From RGIG3102 sp964525015 (GTDB lineage: Bacteria; Bacillota; Clostridia; Oscillospirales; Ruminococcaceae), in the NCBI GenBank assembly GCA_964525015.1, contig CAZGFY010000016.1, positions 1 to 49,203 of the forward strand: a DNA stretch of 49,203 nt. Reading direction: 5' to 3'. Below the pieces are notes generated by a model. The model worked only from the letters and a program-made list of their open reading frames with translations. It searched no databases and had not been told where the DNA came from. Below, piece by piece: positions 33,761 through 41,765 of the stretch. The translations under genes were made by a program, and so were the position numbers. Numbering within the stretch: the stretch's first letter is position 1; every line of letters begins with the position of its first letter.

Positions 33761-36700
33761 TTAAGCATTAGCTTCGATTTCTTCATCAACTTCAACTTCT
33801 TTTCTTGATAGACGAGCAACAACTAATTGGATAACTGCGTAAACAGCCATTAATAGTGTCCATTTATCTATTAAAATCATAGGTTGAGTCATATCTTCTG
33901 TTAATATAAATGTGATAATTGAAACAATCATAACTATAACGCTTAGAATTCTGTATCCACCTTTGCGTTTTCTTTTCGCTTCATCGTTTTCCCATTCTTC
34001 ATCATCTTTATTTTTGAAGTAGCTAATTAGTAGCATTGCACTAGTAATTGCTGTAATAATTGTAAGAATTAAGTTTACTAAAGCCCAAGCTGGAGTTGCC
34101 CCTGCAAATGGAACATCAGTATCTTCTATCTCAACTTCAGGAGCTGGAGCAAATGGAACATCTTGTTCTTCAACTTCTGTTTCTGGAGTATCAGTGCCCT
34201 CGTCTTCTCCGTCTGGTATTATAGGTAAAACTGGAGTTACTGGAGGAGTTGGCTCAACATCTGGCTGAATTGGGGCTGGTGGAGCTGATGTTATCTCAAA
34301 ATCGCCTTCGATTAATGTAATAATATAGTTTCCTTCATCATTCCCACTTAAAACGCTTGCCTTTAAAACATCTTCATAAGTGCCAACTGCTTCAACGCTG
34401 CTATTAGTACGATTGATATCTAATTTTATTTCATCATTTTCAATTAAAACGCCGTCAGTTAATTTAGCTGTAAATTCAGGGTCTTGTGCACCTTGCTGTT
34501 TGCTTGCATTATTAACTGTGTATTCCACTTCAATCGGATTTATTTTAACAGTGATTGTTGAATACTGTGTTGTATCGCTTAAAGCTTCTTGACTTGTGTA
34601 TTTTGTAGTATATTTATATTTATACTCATAAGTTCCAACATCTTCTGGAGTTGTTAATTTATCTAAATCAAATTTTCCAGTTTCTTCATTGTAAAACTTA
34701 ACTTCAACAGCATATCCATAATAACTGCTTATAGGTGCAACATCTTTAATGCTGCCATCGTTTGATATTTCAACGCCTTTACCGTCATAGTTTTTAACTA
34801 TATCATCAGCACTGTAATCAACAACACCGATTTCTGTATTTGGTTGAACAATAATGTAGTAATTGCTTCTTTCACCATTGTTAATATTAAAATCAAAAAT
34901 CGCACTTGAGTATTGGTTTTCACCAAAAGTATAAGGTTTAACCCCGTCTTTAAGTACAAGCTCTACGCTAACATTACCTAAAACTCCATCAATAACAGTT
35001 AGTGTTGATAAATCGCTATCCTTAATTGATCCACCTAAGCCTGTGTGATCTATTGGTGCTTTCATTCCAGTTAATGCTATTAAAGCACTACTTGTTCCGT
35101 TTCCTGAGCCACCATTTGGAATACTTGATACGTAAGATATATCAAATCCATTAGTTGCACTTGTTTCGCTTTTAATAAGTGTATCATCACCTTTTAAATA
35201 TCGGTGTCCTGAAACTCTATTTACAATAATTGATTGAGGAAGAATGGCAACTTTTGCTACGCCATTTCCGATTTCTAATCCTGCTGAGTTCATAACTGTG
35301 TATGCAACACTATTATAACCTAGTTGTGTCATTGTTTCGATTTGCTCATTTGGTTTTGTTGCATTATGAGCGTCTGTTTTAGCTACTATAACTGCTGTTT
35401 CATCTGTTAAACTAACTCCATTAACTTTAATTTGTGAAAGAGTTATTGTGTTATCTCTTAATTGTGTTCTAACATGATTTAATAAATCGCCCGCTGTAAT
35501 ATTTAAAGGAGTTGTATCATAAGTTTTATATTTTTCTAGGGCTATTATTGTTTCTGTGCTTGCTTCTATGCTAACTTCTGTTGCAGTAAATGTTTTTGGA
35601 GAAGTGTAAATCATTACAGCAATTTCTTCTTCTGTATAAGAAACTCCAAGTTCATCAACCCAAGTATATACCTTTGTTTTATCTTTTGGTGCTGGTAGTA
35701 AGCTTTGATTGTTTTTATCTTCAATTGAGTTTGTTGATAATAAATTATTATCTTTTAATATGTGATAATATGTTCTTACAGTTTGTGTTTTCCCTGCATA
35801 CTCAAAAGTTACATCATACTCAAATACTGGAGTTAAAATTTCATTATCATATTTTGCCGATGTAATATTTGTAACTTGTTGTGGTACACCAAACATTGTA
35901 GTTGTGAAATATTTTAAATGATATCCTTCTGGTGCATTTAATTCAGATGCCATTGTTGGCAGTTGTGATAGCCACCCATTTGAATTTTTTTCAACTTCAA
36001 AACTACCTGCCACATCACCATTAAAATCTAGGTAAGAAAATTCAACTGTTGGCAATTTAACTTCACTTGTGTCAACTTTTGCAGCTTCTTGCTGATATTT
36101 TTTACCTGGTATATTGTACATATATACATGGTTTCTGCCATTTTTATCTTCTACAAGGAAACTTCTTTCAAAAACTCCTGGTTCAACTTCAGTCCCTACT
36201 GGTTTAATAACATCGCCATTCATAGCTGTAATGTATTCAAACCCTACTATATTAGGATTAATTGTTGTTTTTAATGTGTATCTTACACTTGTATAATCGC
36301 TTGCATATGTTTTATTTAAAATTTCAGCCACAACAACATCTTCATATATTGCATACAGAGTTGTTGAGTCAGTCGGAGTGTATGGGAATGTAATTCTACT
36401 GCTTGCATCTCCCTCAACTGTTGACCATCCTGCAAATGCATATCCATCTGGACACGCTGGGTTAGTATTAATTGATGCTGCTGTTGGTATATGTGTATTA
36501 GTAGAGTCTAAACTATCCACCACAACATTTGAAACACTTGTTCCTGCTACCACAAAATCAACATTAAATCCTGATTTTGGCAGTAGTGAAAAATTACTTG
36601 CTCCTTTGGCTAAAGCTGAGCTATCTCCAGCTTCTGGGCTTTGTGTTGGAGCTATTGTTGGTTCAACTGTCGCTTCTGGTGTAGCTGTTGGTGCTACTGT

Positions 36701-36970
36701 TGGCTCAACTGTCGCTTCTGGTGTAGCTGTTGGCTCAACTGTCGCTTCTGGCGCTACTGTTGGTGCAACTGTTGCTTCTGGTGTAGCTGTTGCTGGTGCA
36801 CTTGTTGAGGTTGGCGGTGCCATGCCTGCATCACCTGTTGCTTGAGATGTTGCATAAGCACTAGGAGCTACTGTTGAAAACATAATAGCCATAGATGTTA
36901 GCACAGCTGCTGATTTCATTGCAAAAACTTTTGCATTTGCTGTTAATATTTTTGATAACATTAGTTTCAT
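33761..36970 (-). CDS. large surface protein: PT-rich repeats, InlB-like and MBG-type domains, C-terminal membrane helices
   Basis: I start at the ATG at 36970 (GGAGG 8 bases upstream), giving 1069 residues. After a long signal peptide (cleavage near SAYA, about 41) comes a Pro/Thr/Glu/Ala repeat region of TPEATVEPT-type units (about 55-110). An InlB-like module follows (GYAFAGWS...TTLYAIYED, about 170-205), then several beta-rich modules including an MBG-type domain (YTVNNASKQQGAQDPEFTA, about 860-880). A proline-rich stretch then leads to three membrane helices near residues 965-1045. There is no LPxTG; anchoring is by the helices. Role: surface structure or adhesion, inferred only. Confidence 0.8.
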   Translation of the reverse strand: MKLMLSKILTANAKVFAMKSAAVLTSMAIMFSTVAPSAYATSQATGDAGMAPPTSTSAPATATPEATVAPTVAPEATVEPTATPEATVEPTVAPTATPEATVEPTIAPTQSPEAGDSSALAKGASNFSLLPKSGFNVDFVVAGTSVSNVVVDSLDSTNTHIPTAASINTNPACPDGYAFAGWSTVEGDASSRITFPYTPTDSTTLYAIYEDVVVAEILNKTYASDYTSVRYTLKTTINPNIVGFEYITAMNGDVIKPVGTEVEPGVFERSFLVEDKNGRNHVYMYNIPGKKYQQEAAKVDTSEVKLPTVEFSYLDFNGDVAGSFEVEKNSNGWLSQLPTMASELNAPEGYHLKYFTTTMFGVPQQVTNITSAKYDNEILTPVFEYDVTFEYAGKTQTVRTYYHILKDNNLLSTNSIEDKNNQSLLPAPKDKTKVYTWVDELGVSYTEEEIAVMIYTSPKTFTATEVSIEASTETIIALEKYKTYDTTPLNITAGDLLNHVRTQLRDNTITLSQIKVNGVSLTDETAVIVAKTDAHNATKPNEQIETMTQLGYNSVAYTVMNSAGLEIGNGVAKVAILPQSIIVNRVSGHRYLKGDDTLIKSETSATNGFDISYVSSIPNGGSGNGTSSALIALTGMKAPIDHTGLGGSIKDSDLSTLTVIDGVLGNVSVELVLKDGVKPYTFGENQYSSAIFDFNINNGERSNYYIIVQPNTEIGVVDYSADDIVKNYDGKGVEISNDGSIKDVAPISSYYGYAVEVKFYNEETGKFDLDKLTTPEDVGTYEYKYKYTTKYTSQEALSDTTQYSTITVKINPIEVEYTVNNASKQQGAQDPEFTAKLTDGVLIENDEIKLDINRTNSSVEAVGTYEDVLKASVLSGNDEGNYIITLIEGDFEITSAPPAPIQPDVEPTPPVTPVLPIIPDGEDEGTDTPETEVEEQDVPFAPAPEVEIEDTDVPFAGATPAWALVNLILTIITAITSAMLLISYFKNKDDEEWENDEAKRKRKGGYRILSVIVMIVSIITFILTEDMTQPMILIDKWTLLMAVYAVIQLVVARLSRKEVEVDEEIEANA
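36648..36796. repeat. 30-bp tandem repeats encoding the TPEATVEPT region
   Basis: About four imperfect 30-base units share TCAACTGTCGCTTCTGG or a close variant, one with an extra 12 bases. They encode ATPEATVEPT-like decapeptides. Unit length preserves the reading frame. Confidence 0.85.
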
Positions 36971-37109
36971 AATATAATCCTCCATAAAATTAAATATATA
37001 CTCTTAGCTAATAAAATATCTCCGATTACATTTTTTAGCTTTTTCACACCCGTTTAAGGTTCCTTTTTTTTAATATTGCATTTATTATCTTACTGCAATA
37101 TTATTTTTG

Positions 37110-37126
37110 TTACATTTGCGTTACAT
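37110..37126 (-). promoter_or_regulatory. TTACAT-N5-TTACAT direct repeat, downstream copy
   Basis: On the gene strand ATGTAAC occurs twice with a period of 11 bp, one helical turn. This matches sites for OmpR/PhoP-type response regulators. It lies inside the presumed leader of the surface-protein gene. Confidence 0.5.
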
Positions 37127-37244
37127 TTAAGAATTCTTGTTAAATTTAGATTTAGTTAAATAATTTTAACTTTTTTAGCTTTATAAGCTGATATTCAACT
37201 TATTTTACCAGATTTCATAAGTGAATTTCTTAAAGCTTAACTCT

Positions 37245-37278
37245 ATTATACACAAAGTTTGTTACATCGCTGTTACAT
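37245..37278 (-). promoter_or_regulatory. promoter of the surface-protein gene with 11-bp-phased direct repeat over the -35 region
   Basis: TATAAT (37245-37250, minus strand) has no normal -35 box. The place where one would be (37268-37273) is flanked by two ATGTAAC copies at 37261-37267 and 37272-37278, 11 bp apart. Such a layout is typical of activator-dependent promoters. Confidence 0.5.
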
Positions 37279-37576
37279 TTGGGTATTTTTTTCATTTTTT
37301 TATAATATTTGGTAACTTGCATAAAATGTTTCATTTATTAACTACATTTTAAACATATTAACGCAACAATAATACATATTTGTTGGCATTTTATATAATC
37401 TCAATAGCATTTTAAACAATTCAACTATTATAAAAGTAATTCAATTGTAAAATCCATCGACATAAAACACCATATTTTTATCTCCCATCGAGATGTTATA
37501 TAAAAATACATTAGATTGAACACTTATATATATATCCCTTATATATACTATATAATATATAACAATTTCTTTTCAC

Positions 37577-37597
37577 ATCAAAAAAATTTAATTTGAT
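37577..37597. promoter_or_regulatory. operator 1 of the ArsP-like operon
   Basis: A 21-base inverted repeat with outer halves ATCAAA and TTTGAT, ending 2 bases before the -35 box. Nearly identical to operator 2, 60 bases downstream. Confidence 0.6.
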
Positions 37598-37599
37598 TA

Positions 37600-37628
37600 T
37601 TGACTTTACCTGATTTAAGGTGTATAAT
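37600..37628 (+). promoter_or_regulatory. promoter of the ArsP-like operon
   Basis: TTGACT (37600-37605), 17 bases and TATAAT (37623-37628), with an operator copy on each side. Confidence 0.88.
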
Positions 37629-37636
37629 AATATCAA

Positions 37637-37657
37637 ATCAAAAAAAATTAATTTGAG
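37637..37657. promoter_or_regulatory. operator 2 of the ArsP-like operon
   Basis: A second 21-base copy of the ATCAAA...TTTGA(G/T) inverted repeat lies over the expected start of transcription. Binding to both sites could loop or block the promoter, as for ArsR/SmtB-type repressors. No such regulator gene is in the window. Confidence 0.6.
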
Positions 37658-37686
37658 ATATTTATCTTATGAAAGGAAATTTAATT

Positions 37687-38700
37687 ATGAATTTTATCAG
37701 TTCTGCTTGGGACTTTTTACAAACACAAATTTTAGGAATGAAATGGCTTAATGATTTAGCTGGTAAGATTTTATCCAGCCTTGGTGTTGATATTTCTTCT
37801 AGCATTGGTGCTAGTTTGCAATTTTTTATCTATGATGTAATTAAAATAACAATTCTTCTTTGCACCCTTATATTTTTTATATCATATATCCAAAGCTTTT
37901 TCCCTCCTGAAAAAAGCAAAAAAATACTAAGCAAATTCAAAGGAATATGGGCAAATATTATTTCAGCTCTTCTTGGCACGGTAACTCCATTTTGTTCTTG
38001 CTCTTCTATTCCATTATTTATGGGTTTTACAAGCGCAGGGCTTCCAATAGGTGTAACTTTTAGCTTTTTAATTTCTTCTCCAATGGTTGATTTAGCAAGT
38101 CTTGTTTTATTAATGAGTATTTTCGGCTGGAAAGTTGCTGTTGTTTACGTTATCGTTGGGTTAATTATTGCTGTTATCGGTGGCACTTTACTTGATAAAC
38201 TAGGTATGATAAAATATGTAGAAGACTTTATTTTATCTTCAGGCAGTGTTGATATCGAGTCCCCTAATTTAACGGTTAAGGATAGGATAATCTATGCAAA
38301 GGAGCAAGTTTTAGAAACATTTAAAAAGGTTTTCCCTTATATTTTAGTGGGTGTTGGTATTGGCGCAATTATTCACAACTGGATACCACAAGATATAATC
38401 GAAGGCGTTCTTGGAAGTGATAATCTGTTTGGAGTAATTTTAGCAACACTTGTTGGTATTCCTATCTATGCCGATGTTTTTGGAACTATTCCAATCGCAG
38501 AAGCACTGCTTGCAAAAGGCGCCCTGCTTGGAACTATCCTATCATTTATGATGGCTGTTACAACTCTTAGCCTTCCTTCTCTTATTATGCTAAGAAAGGC
38601 AGTTAAGCCAAAACTTTTATATTCTTTTGTTGCTATTTGTGGCAGTGGCATTATAATCGTTGGCTATTTATTCAACTTTTTCCAGTATTTACTGGTTTAA
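37687..38700 (+). CDS. permease of the ArsP/COG0701 (DUF318) family
   Basis: From the ATG at 37687 (AAAGGA upstream) the protein has 337 residues and about eight to nine membrane helices. The family motif TPFCSCSSIPLFMGFTSAGLP, quoted in part as CSCSSIPLFMGF, is at about 107-118. The later FGTIPIAEALLAKGALLGT mirrors it near residue 270. The CSC-type cysteines bind trivalent organoarsenicals in ArsP; other family members sit with thioredoxin-like proteins and may handle other thiol-reactive compounds. The next gene encodes just such a protein. An in-frame ATG 18 bases upstream has no ribosome site. Confidence 0.87.
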   Translation: MNFISSAWDFLQTQILGMKWLNDLAGKILSSLGVDISSSIGASLQFFIYDVIKITILLCTLIFFISYIQSFFPPEKSKKILSKFKGIWANIISALLGTVTPFCSCSSIPLFMGFTSAGLPIGVTFSFLISSPMVDLASLVLLMSIFGWKVAVVYVIVGLIIAVIGGTLLDKLGMIKYVEDFILSSGSVDIESPNLTVKDRIIYAKEQVLETFKKVFPYILVGVGIGAIIHNWIPQDIIEGVLGSDNLFGVILATLVGIPIYADVFGTIPIAEALLAKGALLGTILSFMMAVTTLSLPSLIMLRKAVKPKLLYSFVAICGSGIIIVGYLFNFFQYLLV

Positions 38701-38740
38701 AAAAAACACTTTATTTTTACTATTGAAAGGAAAAATTACT

Positions 38741-39331
38741 ATGGGATTATTTGATTTTTTAAAGAAAAAAGAAAAACCTTCTTGCTCTTGTTCTTCACAA
38801 GGCTGTGAAGCTCAAGAAAAAATAACAAACGAAAAAGGCGAGGAATTAGCTGAATGTGAATGCGGCAATATGTGTCCTGTTTCCGAAATCGAAGCTAAAA
38901 AAGCAGCTCAAGAAAATAGCTGTGCTTGCTCTTCAACTGAGGAAACATCTTGTTGTTCAACTGAGGAAACATCTTGCTGCTCTACTGAAGAAGCATCTTG
39001 TTGCTCAAAAGAAGAAGAAAAATCTTCTTGCTGTGGTGATATTAGTGCCGATAGCCTTGCTAATGCAAAAGAAGAACTAAAAAATGGTTCATCTGTAAAA
39101 GTTTTAGGTTCTGGGTGCAAAAAATGTAATGAATTAGAAAAAGCTACAAAAGAAGCTTTAGCTAGCTTAAATATGGACACAACTATCGACCACATAACTG
39201 ATTTTGCAGCTATTTCTAGCTATGGCATTATGACTACGCCAGCACTTGTTGTTGATGGGAAAGTTGTTTCATATGGTAAGGTTTTAAAAACAAATGAAGT
39301 TGTAGAAATCCTAAAAAAAGCAAGAGCATAA
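38741..39331 (+). CDS. cysteine-rich protein fused to a thioredoxin-like CxxC domain
   Basis: From the ATG at 38741 the protein has 196 residues and 18 cysteines. Residues 1-100 are a disordered acidic region with CSC, CECGNMC and CAC motifs and then repeated CC pairs in TSCCSTEE units (three, plus a final SSCCGD). The C-terminal 80 residues form a small thioredoxin fold of the redox-active disulfide protein type: VKVLGSGCKKCNELEKA (CxxC) and the cis-proline loop TTPALVVDG. It is co-transcribed with the permease (40-base gap). Likely metal or metalloid binding plus thiol redox; function inferred. Confidence 0.85.
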   Translation: MGLFDFLKKKEKPSCSCSSQGCEAQEKITNEKGEELAECECGNMCPVSEIEAKKAAQENSCACSSTEETSCCSTEETSCCSTEEASCCSKEEEKSSCCGDISADSLANAKEELKNGSSVKVLGSGCKKCNELEKATKEALASLNMDTTIDHITDFAAISSYGIMTTPALVVDGKVVSYGKVLKTNEVVEILKKARA

Positions 39332-39365
39332 TTCTATTTTCTCAAAGCTTTAAACTTAATGACCA

Positions 39366-39404
39366 AAAAAAGGTATTGCCAAATTAAATAGCAATACCTT
39401 TTTT
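39366..39404 (+). terminator. terminator of the ArsP-like operon
   Basis: AAAAAAGGTATTGC and GCAATACCTTTTTT form a 14-bp stem with an 11-base loop. Confidence 0.92.
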
Positions 39405-39443
39405 ATTCAAATATACAAATTATCATATATAAATTTTATTCCC

Positions 39444-39481
39444 TTGAATTTTTTGTGTATATATGCTAAAATCATTATAAA
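39444..39481 (+). promoter_or_regulatory. two overlapping promoters of the AraC-family gene
   Basis: TTGAAT (39444-39449)-N17-TAAAAT (39467-39472) and TTGTGT (39453-39458)-N17-TATAAA (39476-39481) are offset by 9 bases. Either could serve. Confidence 0.5.
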
Positions 39482-39533
39482 TATACCATCTTTTTTACCA
39501 TAAGTTGTATATAATAATATAAGGAGTTTCATT

Positions 39534-40376
39534 ATGCATTTAAATTTTCTTGACTACATTACAAAAGTTCAAACCGACGATATGTCTGAATATTTCGAAT
39601 CAACTGATATCAACGTTCTTGGATATGGTAGCTGGAAAGAAACTAATGTGAAAGAATTAAATGAATTCATCACATCTTCTTTTCAATTAACATATATAAA
39701 AAAAGGAACTGCTAAAATTTCTTCTCATAATAAAGATGTTATTTTCAATGAAGGCTCTATATTTATCTACAACCCATTTGAAGTTTACTCTGCTGTATCT
39801 GTTGGAAACACTGCTTTAGAATACAGCTACATCTTCTTTGATGTATACCCTTTTGCTCAAAGATACAAACTCGAACAGCATATAAAAATCGATGAAAACT
39901 ACACTTTTGATGAAGTAAGCAGGCGATTATATAAATGCCAATTTGAAAAATTGGAAGATATAGTGAAATCAAGGCGCCCAGGGAATGCATTTATGGTTAA
40001 ATTATCTTTACTAAGTATTCTAACCGAGATAATGTCTGCAAAAGTGAAAGGCTTGCCAACGCTTGGAAACGAAAAAGAACTTTTATCCCTAGTGCATAAA
40101 GCAATTAAATACACCGACGAAAACCTATCTTCTCCAATCAATCTATCCCTGCTTTCAAAGGAACTTGGAGTTAGCGATAGCCTATTATCAAAATCTTTTC
40201 AAAAGGCAGTTAAAACTTCGCCTGCAAAATTTTTAACTCAATATAAAATCGGAATAGCAGAAAAATATCTAAGGCAAAAAATTCACTCAATAGATACTAT
40301 CGCAGAAATGCTAGGCTATTCTTCTGGCGCACATTTTAGAACAACTTATAAAAAAACTTTAGGAAGAAATCCATGA
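39534..40376 (+). CDS. AraC-family transcriptional regulator
   Basis: In this 280-residue protein the N-terminal half is a cupin-like sensor (FQLTYIKKGTAKIS and FNEGSIFIYNPFEVYS, about 50-80). The C-terminal 100 residues hold two helix-turn-helix motifs: NLSLLSKELGVSDSLLSKSFQKA (about 203-225) and IDTIAEMLGYSSGAHFRTTYKKTLGRNP at the end. The protein stops at GRNP, a few residues short of the usual end (GxSPxxYR). It lies 270 bases upstream of the PLP-enzyme/permease operon in the same direction and is its likely regulator. Confidence 0.87.
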   Translation: MHLNFLDYITKVQTDDMSEYFESTDINVLGYGSWKETNVKELNEFITSSFQLTYIKKGTAKISSHNKDVIFNEGSIFIYNPFEVYSAVSVGNTALEYSYIFFDVYPFAQRYKLEQHIKIDENYTFDEVSRRLYKCQFEKLEDIVKSRRPGNAFMVKLSLLSILTEIMSAKVKGLPTLGNEKELLSLVHKAIKYTDENLSSPINLSLLSKELGVSDSLLSKSFQKAVKTSPAKFLTQYKIGIAEKYLRQKIHSIDTIAEMLGYSSGAHFRTTYKKTLGRNP

Positions 40377-40383
40377 TTTTATA

Positions 40384-40412
40384 TTGACAAAATTAACCTT
40401 AAGTGTTATAGT
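40384..40412 (+). promoter_or_regulatory. near-perfect promoter just after the AraC-family gene
   Basis: TTGACA (40384-40389), 17 bases and TATAGT (40407-40412). Transcription would start near 40419 and meet the hairpin at 40429 within about 10 bases. Confidence 0.8.
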
Positions 40413-40428
40413 TATATCAATCAGCAAA

Positions 40429-40467
40429 GGCGCTGTGAGTTTTATTTCTCACAGTGTCTTTTTTTAT
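40429..40467 (+). terminator. terminator about 10 bases past a promoter start (attenuator or end of a tiny RNA)
   Basis: GCTGTGAG and CTCACAGT form the core of an 11-bp stem (two G-U pairs in RNA) with an 8-base loop and a run of seven T. It can end the AraC message, but also ends any RNA from the promoter at 40384 after about 50 bases. Confidence 0.88.
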
Positions 40468-40574
40468 TGTTATAGCTTTTATATACATAATGCACAAAAA
40501 CCAAACTCTTTTTTCTACGCTCAATTGCTTTTTTACTGAAAAGATTACTATTTATACTGAATTGTGTATTTTTT

Positions 40575-40608
40575 ATGTGAACAAATAGTGTTAACATTAG
40601 GGTATAAC
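40575..40608 (+). promoter_or_regulatory. palindromic operator and -10 box before the PLP-enzyme operon
   Basis: ATGTGAACA-N5-TGTTAACAT (40575-40597) is an inverted repeat with 8 of 9 half-site matches. TATAAC (40603-40608) follows 5 bases later as a possible -10. The palindrome sits where a -35 box would be. Confidence 0.45.
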
Positions 40609-40645
40609 AATATAACGCCCTTGGGCAAATAAGGAGGTTTTTAAT

Positions 40646-41725
40646 TTGAAAAAGATTGAAAAAGTACAAACCGCTATACTACCAACTCCCCTACATAAGA
40701 TGGAAAATCTAACAAAAGAAGTTGGGCTTGGCGATTTATACATCAAAAGAGATGATATGACTGGCTACGCTATGGGTGGCAACAAATTAAGAAAATTAGA
40801 CTACATTGTAAAGTATTGTCTTGATAATGGATACACAACTATCCTAACTCAAGGTGGCCCACAAACAAACCACGGCAGACTAACTGCTGCTGCTTGTGCA
40901 AAATACGGCTTAAAATGTATTCTATTCTTACTTGGAAAACCAAGCGATTATATGTCTGGAAATCAAGTTTTAGATAGAATGATGGGCGCTGATATCTATT
41001 TTAGTGATATGAGCAGATACCTAAGTGAAAATAAAGACAAACCATTTGATGTTCAAGTTAAAGAGTATAAAGAAATCAAAAATTCTTGGGTTAAAGAAGT
41101 TGTTGATAAATATGAAGCTGCTGGTGAAAAAGTTTATGATTTACCAATCGGTGGACACACTTTAGAAGGCGTACTTGGATATGTTGACTGTGTTGAAGAA
41201 GTTATGGAGCAAATGAAAGCTCAAAACATCAGCATAGATTATCTAGTTGCCGGTAACGGTTCAGGTGGTACTCTTTCAGGCCTACTACTTGGTGCTAAAT
41301 ATCATAATGCTCCATTTAAAATTATTTCATCTAACATTTCAAAAAAATCTGAAAAAGAAATGCAAGGTATTGTAGATTTTGCAAATCAAACTAGCGAAAA
41401 ATTTGGAATGGGCGTAACAGTTACAATGGAAGATTTACACTACACTTGTAATGATTACGTTGGCCCTGGCTACAATGTTCCTGATGAAGAAACAAGAAAA
41501 GTTATGTATCGCTTAGCTAGCGCAGAAGGAATTTTAACAGATCCTTGCTACACAGGTAAATCTTTTGCATCATTCCTTGGCCTTGTTGAAAAAGGCGAAG
41601 TTATCCCAAAAGGCTCTTCAGCAGTTTTTCTACACACAGGTGGTGTTCCAGGAATTTACACTAAAGAGCATCTTGATGCTATGCAAGACGAACTTTGGGT
41701 TATCGAAAAAAGCTTTGCTTACTAA
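40646..41725 (+). CDS. PLP enzyme of the D-cysteine desulfhydrase / ACC deaminase family
   Basis: The 359-residue protein has the fold II PLP signature: LPTPLHKMENL, YIKRDDMTGYAMGGNKLRK with the probable Schiff-base lysine K47, TQGGPQTNHGR and the phosphate-binding loop NGSGGTLSG (about 203-211). Members deaminate D-cysteine, ACC or related amino acids; the substrate is not fixed by these motifs. The start is TTG at 40646, chosen because a perfect AAGGAGG lies 8 bases before it. The APC permease follows after 40 bases, so uptake and breakdown of one amino acid are probably coupled. Codon choice is richer in CTA and ATC than that of nearby genes. Confidence 0.85.
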   Translation: MKKIEKVQTAILPTPLHKMENLTKEVGLGDLYIKRDDMTGYAMGGNKLRKLDYIVKYCLDNGYTTILTQGGPQTNHGRLTAAACAKYGLKCILFLLGKPSDYMSGNQVLDRMMGADIYFSDMSRYLSENKDKPFDVQVKEYKEIKNSWVKEVVDKYEAAGEKVYDLPIGGHTLEGVLGYVDCVEEVMEQMKAQNISIDYLVAGNGSGGTLSGLLLGAKYHNAPFKIISSNISKKSEKEMQGIVDFANQTSEKFGMGVTVTMEDLHYTCNDYVGPGYNVPDEETRKVMYRLASAEGILTDPCYTGKSFASFLGLVEKGEVIPKGSSAVFLHTGGVPGIYTKEHLDAMQDELWVIEKSFAY

Positions 41726-41765
41726 AAGTAAGCTTTAATAAATTATTTAAAAAGGAGAAATAATT

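Larger units (their letters stand above)
36971..37576. other. 606-base intergenic region upstream of the surface-protein gene
   Basis: No gene. It holds two pairs of 11-bp-phased TTACAT direct repeats (37110-37126 and 37262-37278) and a minus-strand -10 box TATAAT at 37245-37250. This gives the surface-protein gene a leader of about 265 bases. The rest, 37280-37576, is AT-rich without a supported feature. Confidence 0.7.

Noticed and set aside
36378..36845. 155-codon plus-strand frame over the surface-protein repeats
   Set aside because: Shadow of the repeat DNA, low complexity, no ribosome site.
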